Assembly: GCF_002092855.1 (NCBI RefSeq)
Contig: NZ_LVLC01000012.1
Coordinates: 248,001 to 312,000 of the forward strand
DNA length: 64,000 nt
Source: Campylobacter concisus
Lineage (GTDB): Bacteria; Campylobacterota; Campylobacteria; Campylobacterales; Campylobacteraceae
Reading direction: 5' to 3'
The position numbers and the translations under genes were made by a program. Each line of letters opens with the position of its first letter. Positions within the stretch are counted from its first letter, which is position 1. This document shows positions 38,844-48,178 of the stretch, one piece after another. A model generated the notes under the pieces. The model worked only from the letters and a program-made list of their open reading frames with translations. It had not been told where the DNA came from and did no database searches.

Positions 38844-39557
38844 TTACGTATTTAGATCAGGGTAGTCCCAAGCGTTAAATTCGGCTCTTAAGTCGTCATT
38901 TTCCCAACCTTTGCAGCATAGCCACTCAAGCCCTGCACGTCTTTCCATAACGATCTCTTCGTCAAGTCCAGCAACCTTTTTGCCATTTATCCTTGCGTCC
39001 ACACACGCCCAGTGATAGCGATAAACTAGGTCAAGCTTGCTTAAAATTTCATCCAAACTGCGCAGCTTTGAGCGGTTTTTGAGCCCACCCTCTCTAAAGA
39101 CATTCATCACAAAGTCACAGTCACAAATTTTATCCATCTCTCCGATATCTTCGGCAATGCCAAGTGCCCAAAGCAAGATCCAAAGCGACTCATACTTCCA
39201 GCCCATATTTACGGCCAAATTTATATCGGCTCTGCCCTCTACGACCTCTTTTTCTTTTACACTTAGGTCATCATAAAAATCGCCCAAAAAGTCTTTAGCC
39301 CAAGCTATCTCATCTTCACTTAGGTGGCCATTGTCGCGGATAGTGCAAGCACACATAATGGCCGTAAATGAGCAAACCGCACGAGCAATGATCTCATCAA
39401 TGCTTCTTGGCGTAACTTCACTATTGTCATACCTTAGTGGTAGACTCTCAAGCACAGCCACGCCCTCTTTTTTTAAAATTTTTATACTCTCATCTTTTCT
39501 TTGTTGTGCTGTTTTTGGCATATCCGCACCTTTTTTAAAAATATCAAACACTCCCAT
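38844..39557 (-). CDS. DUF4272 domain-containing protein
   Basis: The 237-residue soluble protein has the DUF4272 pattern: AQQRKDESIKILKKEGVAVLESLP followed by EIIARAVCSFTAIMCA, WALGIAEDI, LRSLDEILSKLDLVYRYHWACVDAR and VMERRAGLEWLCC. No catalytic motif is known for this family, which often occurs near toxin-immunity loci or in small bacterial clusters. No signal peptide is present. It is 2 bases from mqo and 45 bases upstream of the epimerase gene. Confidence 0.75.
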   Translation of the reverse strand: MGVFDIFKKGADMPKTAQQRKDESIKILKKEGVAVLESLPLRYDNSEVTPRSIDEIIARAVCSFTAIMCACTIRDNGHLSEDEIAWAKDFLGDFYDDLSVKEKEVVEGRADINLAVNMGWKYESLWILLWALGIAEDIGEMDKICDCDFVMNVFREGGLKNRSKLRSLDEILSKLDLVYRYHWACVDARINGKKVAGLDEEIVMERRAGLEWLCCKGWENDDLRAEFNAWDYPDLNT

Positions 39558-39559
39558 TT

Positions 39560-40906
39560 TTATCCAAAAAACTCAGCGTTAAATTTCTCTTCGTTAAAAT
39601 TTTTACCTAAAAATTTACAGGCTTCGATCATATCAGTTCTTGCTATTTCAAAGCAACTCGTAGCCCCAGGGCTTGGAGTCATGTTAAAACTTATGCCCTC
39701 GCCTGTGCTTATCTTGCCCTCGCCAAGCTCAAGGCACTTTTTATTACGGTCGATAACTTGCGGTCTTACGCCACCAAAATTTACAGCATAGCTTAGGTCA
39801 TTTTCACTTAGGCTTGGCACGATCTTTCTAGCATCTTTTACAAATTCTTTTTTATTGATAAATGGCACTTCAAATAAGAAATTCCTTAGTATATATGACC
39901 TGATATCATCATCTTTTAGTAGGTTCATAAAGACATCAAGGACATTTTTATCAAATTTTAGACACTTTAAAAAGTCAAAAAAGCTTGAACAGCCGTGGTA
40001 TCTCTCTAGTTTTGGTATGACTAGGGCTGTTGGTCCAAAGCGAGTGTTTCCATTAGCTAGGATATCTGGATCGCCGTGAAGAGCGGCAAATGGTAGCTTA
40101 TCGTTTTGCACCATATAGACTTTGCCATTTAGCAGGCGTTTTTTTGCGAAATAAAAGCTTCCAGCAACAGGCAATGTGCTAAGATGAAGTCCATAACCCA
40201 TTTTGTGAGCCAAAAATAGCGAGTGTCCTCCAGCATCTACTACAACGTAGTTTGCGGTGATCACCTCGCCATCATTTATCTTTATGTGAAATGTACCACC
40301 CGCCTTTTTTATATCAGTTACTTCTGAGTTTAGGCTGATCTCATAGCCATCTGCGCCTAAATTTAGCGCATTTTGTACAAGTGAGTTTGCTAAGCCACCA
40401 AAGTCCATCGTCGTAAACTGCCCATTTTGCGTGCCTATGGCGATGATGTTTTCTGGCCTCTCATTGCCATTTGCGTCAAAAACGACGTTTGGCTCGATCT
40501 GTTTTAACTTCTCTTTGTCATAAATTTCAAGATAAGGAAAAAGCTCTTTAAAACTCTCATATCTCTCTTTCATGCGCTCTACTTCGGCATCTCCGATAGC
40601 TAGTGCCATCTTTTGATGAGCGAACATATACTTGCCATCAAGATTGTATTTTAGAGCATATTTTACTGGCATATTTGCCACACGAGAGACTTTTTTTGCC
40701 TTTTCTAGTGTGTAGTTTGTCTCGATATCGCCACAATGAATGGTTTGTGAGTTGCCTTTGCCGTTTGAATTTAGAGTAGCTACGCCGTCATATTTTTCTA
40801 AAAGTGCAACCTTTTTTATATCACTAAATGCAGCCAACTCATAAAAGAGCGCCGTCCCACTAATGCCTGCTCCGACAATTACCACTTCAAAGTGCTTCTG
40901 CCTCAT
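39560..40906 (-). CDS. mqo: Malate:quinone oxidoreductase (FAD-dependent)
   Basis: A FAD protein of the DAO/MQO type. VVIVGAGISGTALFYELAAF is the dinucleotide-binding motif, and SQTIHCGDIETNY, DAGGHSLFLAHKMGYG and NFGGVRPQVIDR are typical of the Campylobacter/Helicobacter Mqo group. Mqo oxidises malate to oxaloacetate and passes electrons to quinone at the inner membrane. I chose the ATG at 40906 with GGGAG 5 bases before it over the TTG four codons earlier; this gives 448 residues. The start of the upstream TonB receptor gene is far, so it likely has its own promoter in the 40907-41008 gap. Confidence 0.9.
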   Translation of the reverse strand: MRQKHFEVVIVGAGISGTALFYELAAFSDIKKVALLEKYDGVATLNSNGKGNSQTIHCGDIETNYTLEKAKKVSRVANMPVKYALKYNLDGKYMFAHQKMALAIGDAEVERMKERYESFKELFPYLEIYDKEKLKQIEPNVVFDANGNERPENIIAIGTQNGQFTTMDFGGLANSLVQNALNLGADGYEISLNSEVTDIKKAGGTFHIKINDGEVITANYVVVDAGGHSLFLAHKMGYGLHLSTLPVAGSFYFAKKRLLNGKVYMVQNDKLPFAALHGDPDILANGNTRFGPTALVIPKLERYHGCSSFFDFLKCLKFDKNVLDVFMNLLKDDDIRSYILRNFLFEVPFINKKEFVKDARKIVPSLSENDLSYAVNFGGVRPQVIDRNKKCLELGEGKISTGEGISFNMTPSPGATSCFEIARTDMIEACKFLGKNFNEEKFNAEFFG

Positions 40907-41008
40907 TTTTTCTCCCAAAAAAGTTTAGTCGCCAAAATGATACTATATTAATTTTAAAACAAACAGCATGGTGAAAAAAGCTAGAATTTTTATATAAAAG
41001 AGAAATTT

Positions 41009-41028
41009 GGCAAGGCTTTCACCTTGCC
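41009..41028 (-). terminator. Intrinsic terminator of the TonB receptor gene
   Basis: A perfect seven-pair stem GGCAAGG/CCTTGCC with a six-base loop lies 6 bases past the receptor stop. AAATTTCTCTTTTAT follows on the minus strand. Confidence 0.75.
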
Positions 41029-41034
41029 ACAAAG

Positions 41035-43032
41035 TTAAAATTTATAAGATACGTTTACTTTGAAATTTCTACCCGGCTCCCAGTCTACGTAGTTTGGATT
41101 GCCTGTATAATCAGCCATTCTTTGAGACTGCGAAGCATAAGTTTTATTAAAAAGGTTGTAAATTCCAGCATTTATCTCTAGCCCTTTAAATTTGCCGCTA
41201 CTTGGCGTATAGCTAGCATAGATGTCGCTAACTGCATAGCTTGGTATCTTGGCATTTTCACTATTGCCAGCTGATATGGTATTTTTTGAAGCGAAGTAGA
41301 TTAGGTTGTAGCCTATTAGCGTATCGATGCTAGAAAATGCATACTCGGCGTTAAACGTATATTTATCGCCCTGATCGCGGTAGCCGATGACGTTTGAGGT
41401 GTAGTAGCCACCGCTTGCCTTAGCGACCCTATCTTTGTATTTTACATTTTGATGAGTGTAGCTAGCAGCTAGGCTTAGTGCGTCTAAATTTAGCCTTGCA
41501 AGTAGCTCGACGCCGCTTATGTCTGCCCCACCAGCATTTTTTCTAATCATTATCGGATTTGTTCTACCACCTGCTGCGTTATTATCGACTATTAAATTTT
41601 TATATTTTGTCATGAAATATTTTGCAGAGAGGTTATATGAGCTAGCTTCATTTATATCGCCGTGGTATTTAAGACCAGTTTCGTAGCTGTTGCCAGTTGT
41701 AGGTTTCAGATCTTTGTTTGCTTCCCAGCTTCTGCTTCCACCTGCCATCATCGACTCCATAACGTCAGGCCCTCTAAAGACTCTTGCATAGCTTGCAAAA
41801 GCGTTAAGACCTTTAAGTATCTCATAATCAAGCGCAAGCGCTGGGGTAAATTCGTTAAATTTATAGGTATAGCTCTTTACATTTCCAGCTCTGCCGTCGT
41901 AGCTTTTTAGCTCATGGTGCGTATATCTGATACCTGGAGTGATAGTTAGCGAGCTAAAATTTAGCGCATCTTCTGCATATATTGAGTAGTTATTTACTTT
42001 TTCTGGGTAGTGGTTGTCTGGTTTGTTAAAATTTTTACTTTGGTAAAACTCAGCACCGTATCTAAGCGTCTGTGTCAAAGCGCCGGTCTCGACTATACTC
42101 TTAGCCTTTGCATTTATACCGTTTGTTTTTACGCCTAAAATTTTTAAGACCGGATCATCTTTTTTATGCTCAGTGTTGTATACCGTTACATCTAAATTTA
42201 GAAGATCACTTGGTTTATACTCGTATTTTAGCGTTGTAGTATCTCGCTCATATTTACGATTATCAACAGCATTTGAATCGCTATACCAGCTACCAAACTC
42301 AGCTCTCATTGGATACATGCCTTTAAATTCATTATACTCTCTTGAGATAGAAATCCTATGCGCGTCAAGGAAGCTGTAGCCAAGCTTTAAAAGATAGCTA
42401 AGGTCGTTTCCATCGCCGCCTATCTTTCTTTTGTTGCCGCTTTTGCCGTAGTCGTAGCCTTTGTGATTAATAGCTGCTATAAAATCAAGCCCTTCAACTG
42501 GAGCAGTAAATAGCATAAGACCTTGTGAAAATTCGCTGTTATTTGAGGCGTATCCTGTCTTTATCTTTGCGCCGATGATCTCACCATCATCAAGCAAGTC
42601 TTTTGCATCAACCGTTTTAAAGGCGACCGAACCGCCAAGTGCGCCCGAGCCGTTTACCACTGATCTTGAGCCAACCTCGACATCAACAGCTTTTATAAGA
42701 TCCGGATCTATAAGCAAGTCGGCGTTGTGGTGAAATGTATTTCCGTTTTGCTTCGCGCCATCTATCGTGATATTTAGACCGCGATCGCTAACGCCCCTCA
42801 TATAAATTTTTTGGTTCATGCCGTTCGTGCCGCCTACATAAACGCCAGGGATATCTCTCATCACGTCTTTTACTAGGCCAGCATTTCTGGTTGAAATTTT
42901 GATGTCATCAACGCCGTATCCGCCACTGCTACTTGTTACCTCAACTCCGCTTAGCACGCTCTCGTCTGCCCCATTTGCACAAACTGCTATGCTTGCTGCA
43001 AGAGAGAGTTTAAATAAGCTTTTAAATCTCAT
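41035..43032 (-). CDS. TonB-dependent outer membrane receptor, haem/haemoglobin type
   Basis: The 665-residue protein has a signal peptide (SLAASIAVCANG) and a plug domain with IYMRGVSDRGLNITIDGAKQNGNTFHHNADLLIDPDLIKAVDVEVGSRS-type sequence: DGAKQNG, IDPDLIKAVDVEVG, and GSGALGGSVAFKTVDAKDLL are hallmarks of the haem/haemoglobin/transferrin receptor family. The barrel contains ASYARVFRGPDVME, which matches the FRAP-box region, and NLFNKTYAS near the end. The final residue is Phe (VSYKF), as needed for barrel assembly. It is a single gene with its own promoter, palindrome and terminator. The ligand is inferred from family similarity. Confidence 0.88.
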   Translation of the reverse strand: MRFKSLFKLSLAASIAVCANGADESVLSGVEVTSSSGGYGVDDIKISTRNAGLVKDVMRDIPGVYVGGTNGMNQKIYMRGVSDRGLNITIDGAKQNGNTFHHNADLLIDPDLIKAVDVEVGSRSVVNGSGALGGSVAFKTVDAKDLLDDGEIIGAKIKTGYASNNSEFSQGLMLFTAPVEGLDFIAAINHKGYDYGKSGNKRKIGGDGNDLSYLLKLGYSFLDAHRISISREYNEFKGMYPMRAEFGSWYSDSNAVDNRKYERDTTTLKYEYKPSDLLNLDVTVYNTEHKKDDPVLKILGVKTNGINAKAKSIVETGALTQTLRYGAEFYQSKNFNKPDNHYPEKVNNYSIYAEDALNFSSLTITPGIRYTHHELKSYDGRAGNVKSYTYKFNEFTPALALDYEILKGLNAFASYARVFRGPDVMESMMAGGSRSWEANKDLKPTTGNSYETGLKYHGDINEASSYNLSAKYFMTKYKNLIVDNNAAGGRTNPIMIRKNAGGADISGVELLARLNLDALSLAASYTHQNVKYKDRVAKASGGYYTSNVIGYRDQGDKYTFNAEYAFSSIDTLIGYNLIYFASKNTISAGNSENAKIPSYAVSDIYASYTPSSGKFKGLEINAGIYNLFNKTYASQSQRMADYTGNPNYVDWEPGRNFKVNVSYKF

Positions 43033-43051
43033 ATTTTCTCCTAATTTGGTT

Positions 43052-43077
43052 ATTAAAATTACTATTTTAATTTTATA
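43052..43077 (-). promoter_or_regulatory. Promoter with operator-like palindrome before the TonB receptor gene
   Basis: On the minus strand an extended -10 (TGC-TATAAA, hexamer at 43072-43077) lies 40 bases before the ATG. Directly downstream is a perfect palindrome ATTAAAAT-AGTA-ATTTTAAT (43052-43071) covering the expected transcription start. This is a good place for an iron-responsive repressor such as Fur, but the sequence does not closely match the enterobacterial Fur box. Confidence 0.45.
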
Positions 43078-43464
43078 GCATAATTTTGAGATTGAATATT
43101 ATAATTTTAAGTATAAATTTTGGATAAATTTTTGAGTTTTTTTGATAAAAATATAAACTATTTTTAAATTTTAATTATCTAATAAATTAATTAAATATCG
43201 AAATAAAGGATAAAATTATATGATTTTATCAAGGTAGTAAATAAGGTTAATTTTTAATAGAAAATTCTTACAAGTATAAAAATTCTTAAAATTTGTAGAT
43301 AATTTTTATCAAGAAAGGCTTAAGAAATCTAAAATAAATTTTGCTTTTTTAGCGCTCAGAATTGTTTTTATAAACACTCTTAAGTAGATTATGAAAAAAT
43401 TTTATAAATTTTAAATAAGATAGAGCAAAACTCTTGGATCTGCTGGAAGTATCATATAAATTTA
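43078..43464. other. AT-rich intergenic stretch
   Basis: Nearly 390 bases with very high A+T and no credible reading frame. It holds several AATTTT/AAAATT words and no clear hairpin. Part of it may be the upstream promoter region of the TonB receptor gene. Confidence 0.6.
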
Positions 43465-44140
43465 CTAGACGCCATTGAAGGCAAAAATGAAAAATTTATT
43501 CATGCAAATATCATCCTTTTTCATATTTTTTAGTCTTAGACTTACGTTGGTGTCTTGCCAAAGTATCGGCAGCAATGCAAACATCACCTTATCAAGGCAA
43601 AAATTTTTTACATCCTCGCACCAGTCATCCTAGTGGTAAAGCTCGCAAAATTTAGATATATCGCCGCATATCGCCCAGTATAAAAACTGCGAGTAGCCAA
43701 GCTGCGCATCTTCCCATTTGCCGCTTGTCTGGCATGCAGTAAAAGACATCGCCGGCTTTGTCACCAAAGTCGACGCCATTTAGTGTGAAAATTTTACCCA
43801 AAATATCGTTTGCTACGAGCACAAATAGCTAGACATCTGTCCTACCTCGCTAAAGCTTTTGCCAAGATTAAAGCTGTAAATTCCACGCTTCATCTGCTCG
43901 CATCCTGAGCCAAGCAGGCGTAGCTAACCTCCGTCTATCACGATGCCACCACACCCATAAACAAGTGCCCCCATCGGTGAGTAAGTAGTTACCTGAGAAG
44001 TCCTAAAAGCTCGCTTTGCGCCTATTCTCATCACGCAGTAAAATTTCACTCATTTTTAGCTTATTTAGCTGTTCTTCGACCAAGCTCCCAAGCCCGGCTT
44101 ATTTGTATCTATAAGCCACCCTAGAGCTCTTATTGCGTAC
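43465..44140 (-). pseudogene. Decayed DUF2625 family gene
   Basis: Minus-strand translation in three frames gives a continuous match to the DUF2625 pattern. The pieces are RALGWLIDTNKPG, LVEEQLNKLKMSEILLRDENRRKA, TYSPMGALVYGCGGIVIDGG-stop-LRLLGSG, RGIYSFNLGKSFSEVGQMSSYL, LVANDILGKIFTLNGVDFGDKAGDVFYCMPD, WEDAQLGYSQFLYWAICGDISKFCELYH-stop, and DDWCEDVKNF. At least three frameshifts and two in-frame stops (one where family members have Trp) break it, and the initiator appears as ATA. It lies directly beyond the fabI terminator. Family function is unknown. Confidence 0.82.
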
Positions 44141-44175
44141 CGTTACAATAAATTTAATGAAATTTAAAAGAAGAA

Positions 44176-44197
44176 TTTGGCGAGTCACCCCGCCAAA
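44176..44197 (-). terminator. Intrinsic terminator of fabI
   Basis: A stem TTTGGCG/CGCCAAA with an eight-base loop lies 17 bases past the fabI stop. TTCTTCTTTT follows on the minus strand. Confidence 0.7.
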
Positions 44198-44213
44198 AAT
44201 TTGTATTAGTAGA

Positions 44214-45074
<861 letters not shown>

Positions 45075-45138
45075 TTAAATTTTTAAATTTAAAATTTAAT
45101 AGCGGCAGTATCGTGAGATGGATTTTTAATGTTGTGTA

Positions 45139-45189
45139 GAAATTTTAAGTCAAGACTAGGCACATAGCCTGTCGCAGACTTAAAATTTC
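45139..45189. repeat. Perfect 13-base inverted repeat between tpiA and fabI
   Basis: GAAATTTTAAGTC (45139-45151) and GACTTAAAATTTC (45177-45189) are perfect complements. The 25-base loop contains a second stem AGGC/GCCT. It lies 19 bases beyond the tpiA stop. No T-run follows on either strand, so it may act as an RNA-processing or stabilising hairpin rather than a simple terminator. Confidence 0.6.
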
Positions 45190-45207
45190 CAACTCATTAA
45201 AAGACGC

Positions 45208-45885
45208 TCACGAGACAACGCGCATAAGCTCCAAAAACTTCGACGCGTCCCAGCTCGCCGTACCTACTAGTACTCCATCACAGTTTGCGATATCCGCTAT
45301 CCCGCCGATATTTGCGACGTTTACGCTTCCGCCGTAAAGCAGCGGCGCGCTCGTCTGCTCGCGGATGAAATTTAAAATCTCCTCTATCTGCTCTGCGCTC
45401 GCGCTCTTGCCCGTGCCTATCGCCCACACGGGCTCGTAGGCGATCAGCAGCCGCTCGTAGCCAAGCTCGATATTTTTTAGCTGCTCCGCTAAAAACTCCT
45501 TCGTGCGACCCGCTTCGTTTACGCTCAAATTTTCGCCGATGCAGTAGACGATCTGCCAGCCCGCCTCTGCGGCGAAGTCAAATTTAGCGCGCAAGAACTC
45601 CTCGCTCTCGCCCAGCTCGCGTCGTTCGGAGTGTCCGATCAGCACGCTTTTTACGCCAAACTCGTCCAGCATCGCCTTACCGATCTCTCCAGTGTGAGCG
45701 CCACTTTCGCATGGGTAGAAATTTTGCGCGCCGAGTTTAAATTTATGAGCCGCGCCATCAAGCGCGCTAAACGGGGGGAATACCGTCACGTCGTCGTTTG
45801 CGCTTAAATTTGCGTCTAAAACTTCAGCGTATTTAGCAAAGCTTTCTCTCGTATGATTGCACTTTAAATTTGCTAAAAACCTCAC
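45208..45885 (-). CDS. tpiA: Triosephosphate isomerase
   Basis: TpiA interconverts dihydroxyacetone phosphate and glyceraldehyde 3-phosphate. The catalytic residues are present: Lys in ANLKCNHTR, His in [11 protein letters not shown], and Glu in [14 protein letters not shown], followed by the phosphate site [10 protein letters not shown]. At 225 residues it is shorter than the usual 250, as in other Campylobacter. It overlaps pgk by 4 bases. G+C is high; bases 45301-45360 contain 38 G or C in 60. Confidence 0.96.
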   Translation of the reverse strand: MRFLANLKCNHTRESFAKYAEVLDANLSANDDVTVFPPFSALDGAAHKFKLGAQNFYPCESGAHTGEIGKAMLDEFGVKSVLIGHSERRELGESEEFLRAKFDFAAEAGWQIVYCIGENLSVNEAGRTKEFLAEQLKNIELGYERLLIAYEPVWAIGTGKSASAEQIEEILNFIREQTSAPLLYGGSVNVANIGGIADIANCDGVLVGTASWDASKFLELMRVVS

Positions 45886-47084
45886 TCCACAGCCTTTCTA
45901 AGCGGTTTTATGCCTGGCAACTCCTTACCCTCGATAAGCTCCAGGCTTGCGCCGCCGCCCGTGGAGATAAAAGTCATCTCGTCGGCATCCCCGGCGCGCT
46001 CGACGACGTCGGCCGTATCGCCGCCGCCAACGACCGTAGTCGCGTGTGTGTCGATGATGGCATGGCTCATTTTGATGCTACCTTTGCTAAATTTATCCAT
46101 CTCAAAAACGCCCATAGGTCCGTTCCACCAGATGGTTTGCGCATCGGCGATGACCTCCTTAAAGAGCCTAATCGACGCTGGTCCGATATCTAGCCCCATC
46201 CAGCCATTTGGGATCTCTTGGGCAGGGACATATTTTACGGCACTTTCAGCCGAAAAGGTCTGGGCTGCGACGACGTCCACCGGCAGGTAAATTTTAACGC
46301 CAAGCTCCCTGCCCTTACGCAAAATTTCTCGCGCATCTTCGATGAGATCTTCTTCGAGCAGCGAGTTTCCGATATTTTCGCCGAGCGATTTTAGAAACGT
46401 AAATGCCATGCCGCCGCCGATTATCAGCTTATCCACGCGCGGAAGCAGGTTATGCAGGGCTTGTAGCTTGCCGCTAACCTTACTACCGCCCACGACCGCC
46501 ACAAACGGACGCGCAGGGTGCTTGATGAGATTTTGAGCGAAATTTATCTCCTTTTGCAACAAAAATCCCGCCGCCTTGTGCTTCTCGTCGTAAAATTTGG
46601 TGATCGCCTCGACCGAGCTGTGAGCTCTGTGACAAACGCCGAATGCATCGTTGATATAAAATTCTCCGAATCCAGAAAGCTCTTTTGCCAAAGCCTCGTC
46701 GTTTTTGGTTTCGCCCTTTTCAAAGCGCAAATTTTCAAGAAGTAAAATTTCGCCAGGTTTTAGCGCGGCGGCTTTAGCTTTCGCGTCCGCGCCGATGACG
46801 TCCTCGGCAAAAATCACGTCTCTATCAAGTAGCCTCGAAAGCCTTTTTGCCACGCCTCGCAGCGAAAATTTCTCCTCAAAGCCGTTTTTGGGACGTCCTA
46901 GGTGACTGGCCAAAACCACGCTGCAGCCGTTATCCAGGCAGTAGCGGATAGTAGGGATCGCCGAGCGGATACGGCGGTCGTCGGTGATGTTTAAAAACTC
47001 ATCCATCGGCACGTTAAAATCGCACCTAACAAATACCTTCGCGCCGCTTAGCTCAAGATCGTTGATCGATAAAATTTCACTCAT
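45882..47084 (-). CDS. pgk: Phosphoglycerate kinase
   Basis: Pgk interconverts 1,3-bisphosphoglycerate and 3-phosphoglycerate with [59 protein letters not shown] and the nucleotide site [12 protein letters not shown] with [18 protein letters not shown] are all present. The 400-residue length is normal. It lies between gap and tpiA in one operon that works mainly for gluconeogenesis in Campylobacter, which lacks phosphofructokinase. Confidence 0.97.
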   Translation of the reverse strand: MSEILSINDLELSGAKVFVRCDFNVPMDEFLNITDDRRIRSAIPTIRYCLDNGCSVVLASHLGRPKNGFEEKFSLRGVAKRLSRLLDRDVIFAEDVIGADAKAKAAALKPGEILLLENLRFEKGETKNDEALAKELSGFGEFYINDAFGVCHRAHSSVEAITKFYDEKHKAAGFLLQKEINFAQNLIKHPARPFVAVVGGSKVSGKLQALHNLLPRVDKLIIGGGMAFTFLKSLGENIGNSLLEEDLIEDAREILRKGRELGVKIYLPVDVVAAQTFSAESAVKYVPAQEIPNGWMGLDIGPASIRLFKEVIADAQTIWWNGPMGVFEMDKFSKGSIKMSHAIIDTHATTVVGGGDTADVVERAGDADEMTFISTGGGASLELIEGKELPGIKPLRKAVE

Positions 47085-47100
47085 TTTTTACCCTTTAAAT

Positions 47101-48099
47101 TTACTTCGTAGCCACGATCTTAGCTAGGTCCACGAGTCTTGTCGAGTAGCCCCACTCGTTGTCGTACCAAGCAAAGACCTTAACCATATCGCCCGCAATA
47201 ACCTGCGTAGTGTCGCTAGCTACGATGCTGCTATATGCGCTCGTGCAAAAGTCGCTGCTAACTCTATAATCGTCATCGACAAATAAAATTCCCTTCAAAT
47301 TCGACTCCGCAGCCGCTCTAAACGCCTCGTTTATCTCCTCTTTGCTAGCAGGTCTTTTTAAAACCGCCGTTAGATCGACCATAGAGACGTTAGCGACCGG
47401 CACGCGCACGCTTTGTCCGTGCATCTTGCCGTTTAGCTCGGGAAGTACTTTTGCGATCGCCTTTGCGGCTCCGGTGGTTGTAGGCCCGATATTTAGAGCC
47501 GCAGCCCGCGAGCGGCGGAAGTCTTTGGCCTTTACGTCTACTAGGCTCTGTCCGTTGGTGTAGGCGTGGATCGTGGTCATGAGCCCTTTTACGATGCCAA
47601 ATTTATCGTTTAGCACCTTTGCGACGGGCGCTAGGCCGTTTGTCGTGCAGCTTGCGTTTGAGACGATCGCTTCGCCTGCGTATTTATCGTCGTTTACGCC
47701 CACTACAAAGGTCGCCGTGTCGTCTTTTGCCGGAGCGCTCATGACGACTTTTTTGATGCCGCGAGCTAAATACGGTTCGCATTTTTCAGTGGTCAAAAAC
47801 TTGCCCGTACACTCCAAAACCACGTCTGCGCCGTAGTCTGCGTAGCTAAGCTCGTTTAGATCCCTTGTTGAAAAAACTCTTATCTTTTTGCCGTTTACTC
47901 CTATAAAATCGTCGCTTATCACCTTAACGTCTTGCTTAAATTCGCCGTGCACGCTGTCGTATTTGAGCAGATAGCGCGTCATGTCGCGCGTCGCCGTGTC
48001 GTTGATAGCGACAAGCTCAACATCGTCTCGCTCTAAAATAATACGAGCAGCGCACCTGCCGATACGCCCGAAGCCGTTTATTGCTACTTTAACTGACAT
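47101..48099 (-). CDS. gap: Glyceraldehyde-3-phosphate dehydrogenase
   Basis: Gap has the NAD site KVAINGFGRIGRCAARI, the catalytic Cys in SNASCTTNGLAPV, the His in MTTIHAYTNGQ, and the WYDNEWGYSTR tail. The ATG at 48099 (MSVKVAINGFG) with AAGGAG 6 bases before it gives 332 residues, the family norm; a longer reading of 354 is rejected. It is the first gene of gap-pgk-tpiA, divergent from nadD. Confidence 0.97.
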   Translation of the reverse strand: MSVKVAINGFGRIGRCAARIILERDDVELVAINDTATRDMTRYLLKYDSVHGEFKQDVKVISDDFIGVNGKKIRVFSTRDLNELSYADYGADVVLECTGKFLTTEKCEPYLARGIKKVVMSAPAKDDTATFVVGVNDDKYAGEAIVSNASCTTNGLAPVAKVLNDKFGIVKGLMTTIHAYTNGQSLVDVKAKDFRRSRAAALNIGPTTTGAAKAIAKVLPELNGKMHGQSVRVPVANVSMVDLTAVLKRPASKEEINEAFRAAAESNLKGILFVDDDYRVSSDFCTSAYSSIVASDTTQVIAGDMVKVFAWYDNEWGYSTRLVDLAKIVATK

Positions 48100-48114
48100 C
48101 TTAGCTCCTTTTGA

Positions 48115-48120
48115 TATAAT
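48115..48120 (+). promoter_or_regulatory. Likely -10 box of nadD-rsfS
   Basis: TATAAT in TTTTGATATAATTACG lies 58 bases before the nadD ATG in the 79-base divergent gap. Prediction only. Confidence 0.4.
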
Positions 48121-48128
48121 TACGCCTA

Positions 48129-48134
48129 ATTCTA
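48129..48134 (-). promoter_or_regulatory. Possible -10 box of gap-pgk-tpiA
   Basis: TAGAAT preceded by TTTTTTG on the minus strand, 29 bases before the gap ATG. One mismatch to consensus, but with the T-rich upstream part typical of Campylobacter promoters. Confidence 0.4.
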
Positions 48135-48178
48135 CAAAAAAGAATTTTAAAACAAATATAAACAAGGCACTTTAATAG

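Noticed and set aside
43078-43464. Possible small RNA gene or short protein upstream of the TonB receptor gene
   Set aside because: Reading frames are short and without ribosome binding sites, and no stable stem with a T-run was seen.
45771-45776. Run of six G in tpiA as a phase-variable tract
   Set aside because: Six G is too short for typical Campylobacter slippage, and the gene is an essential-type housekeeping gene in a G+C-rich block.
48100-48165. 22-residue hydrophobic N-terminal extension of Gap
   Set aside because: Gap is cytoplasmic and the ATG at 48099 has a strong AAGGAG site. The extension covers the promoter region.
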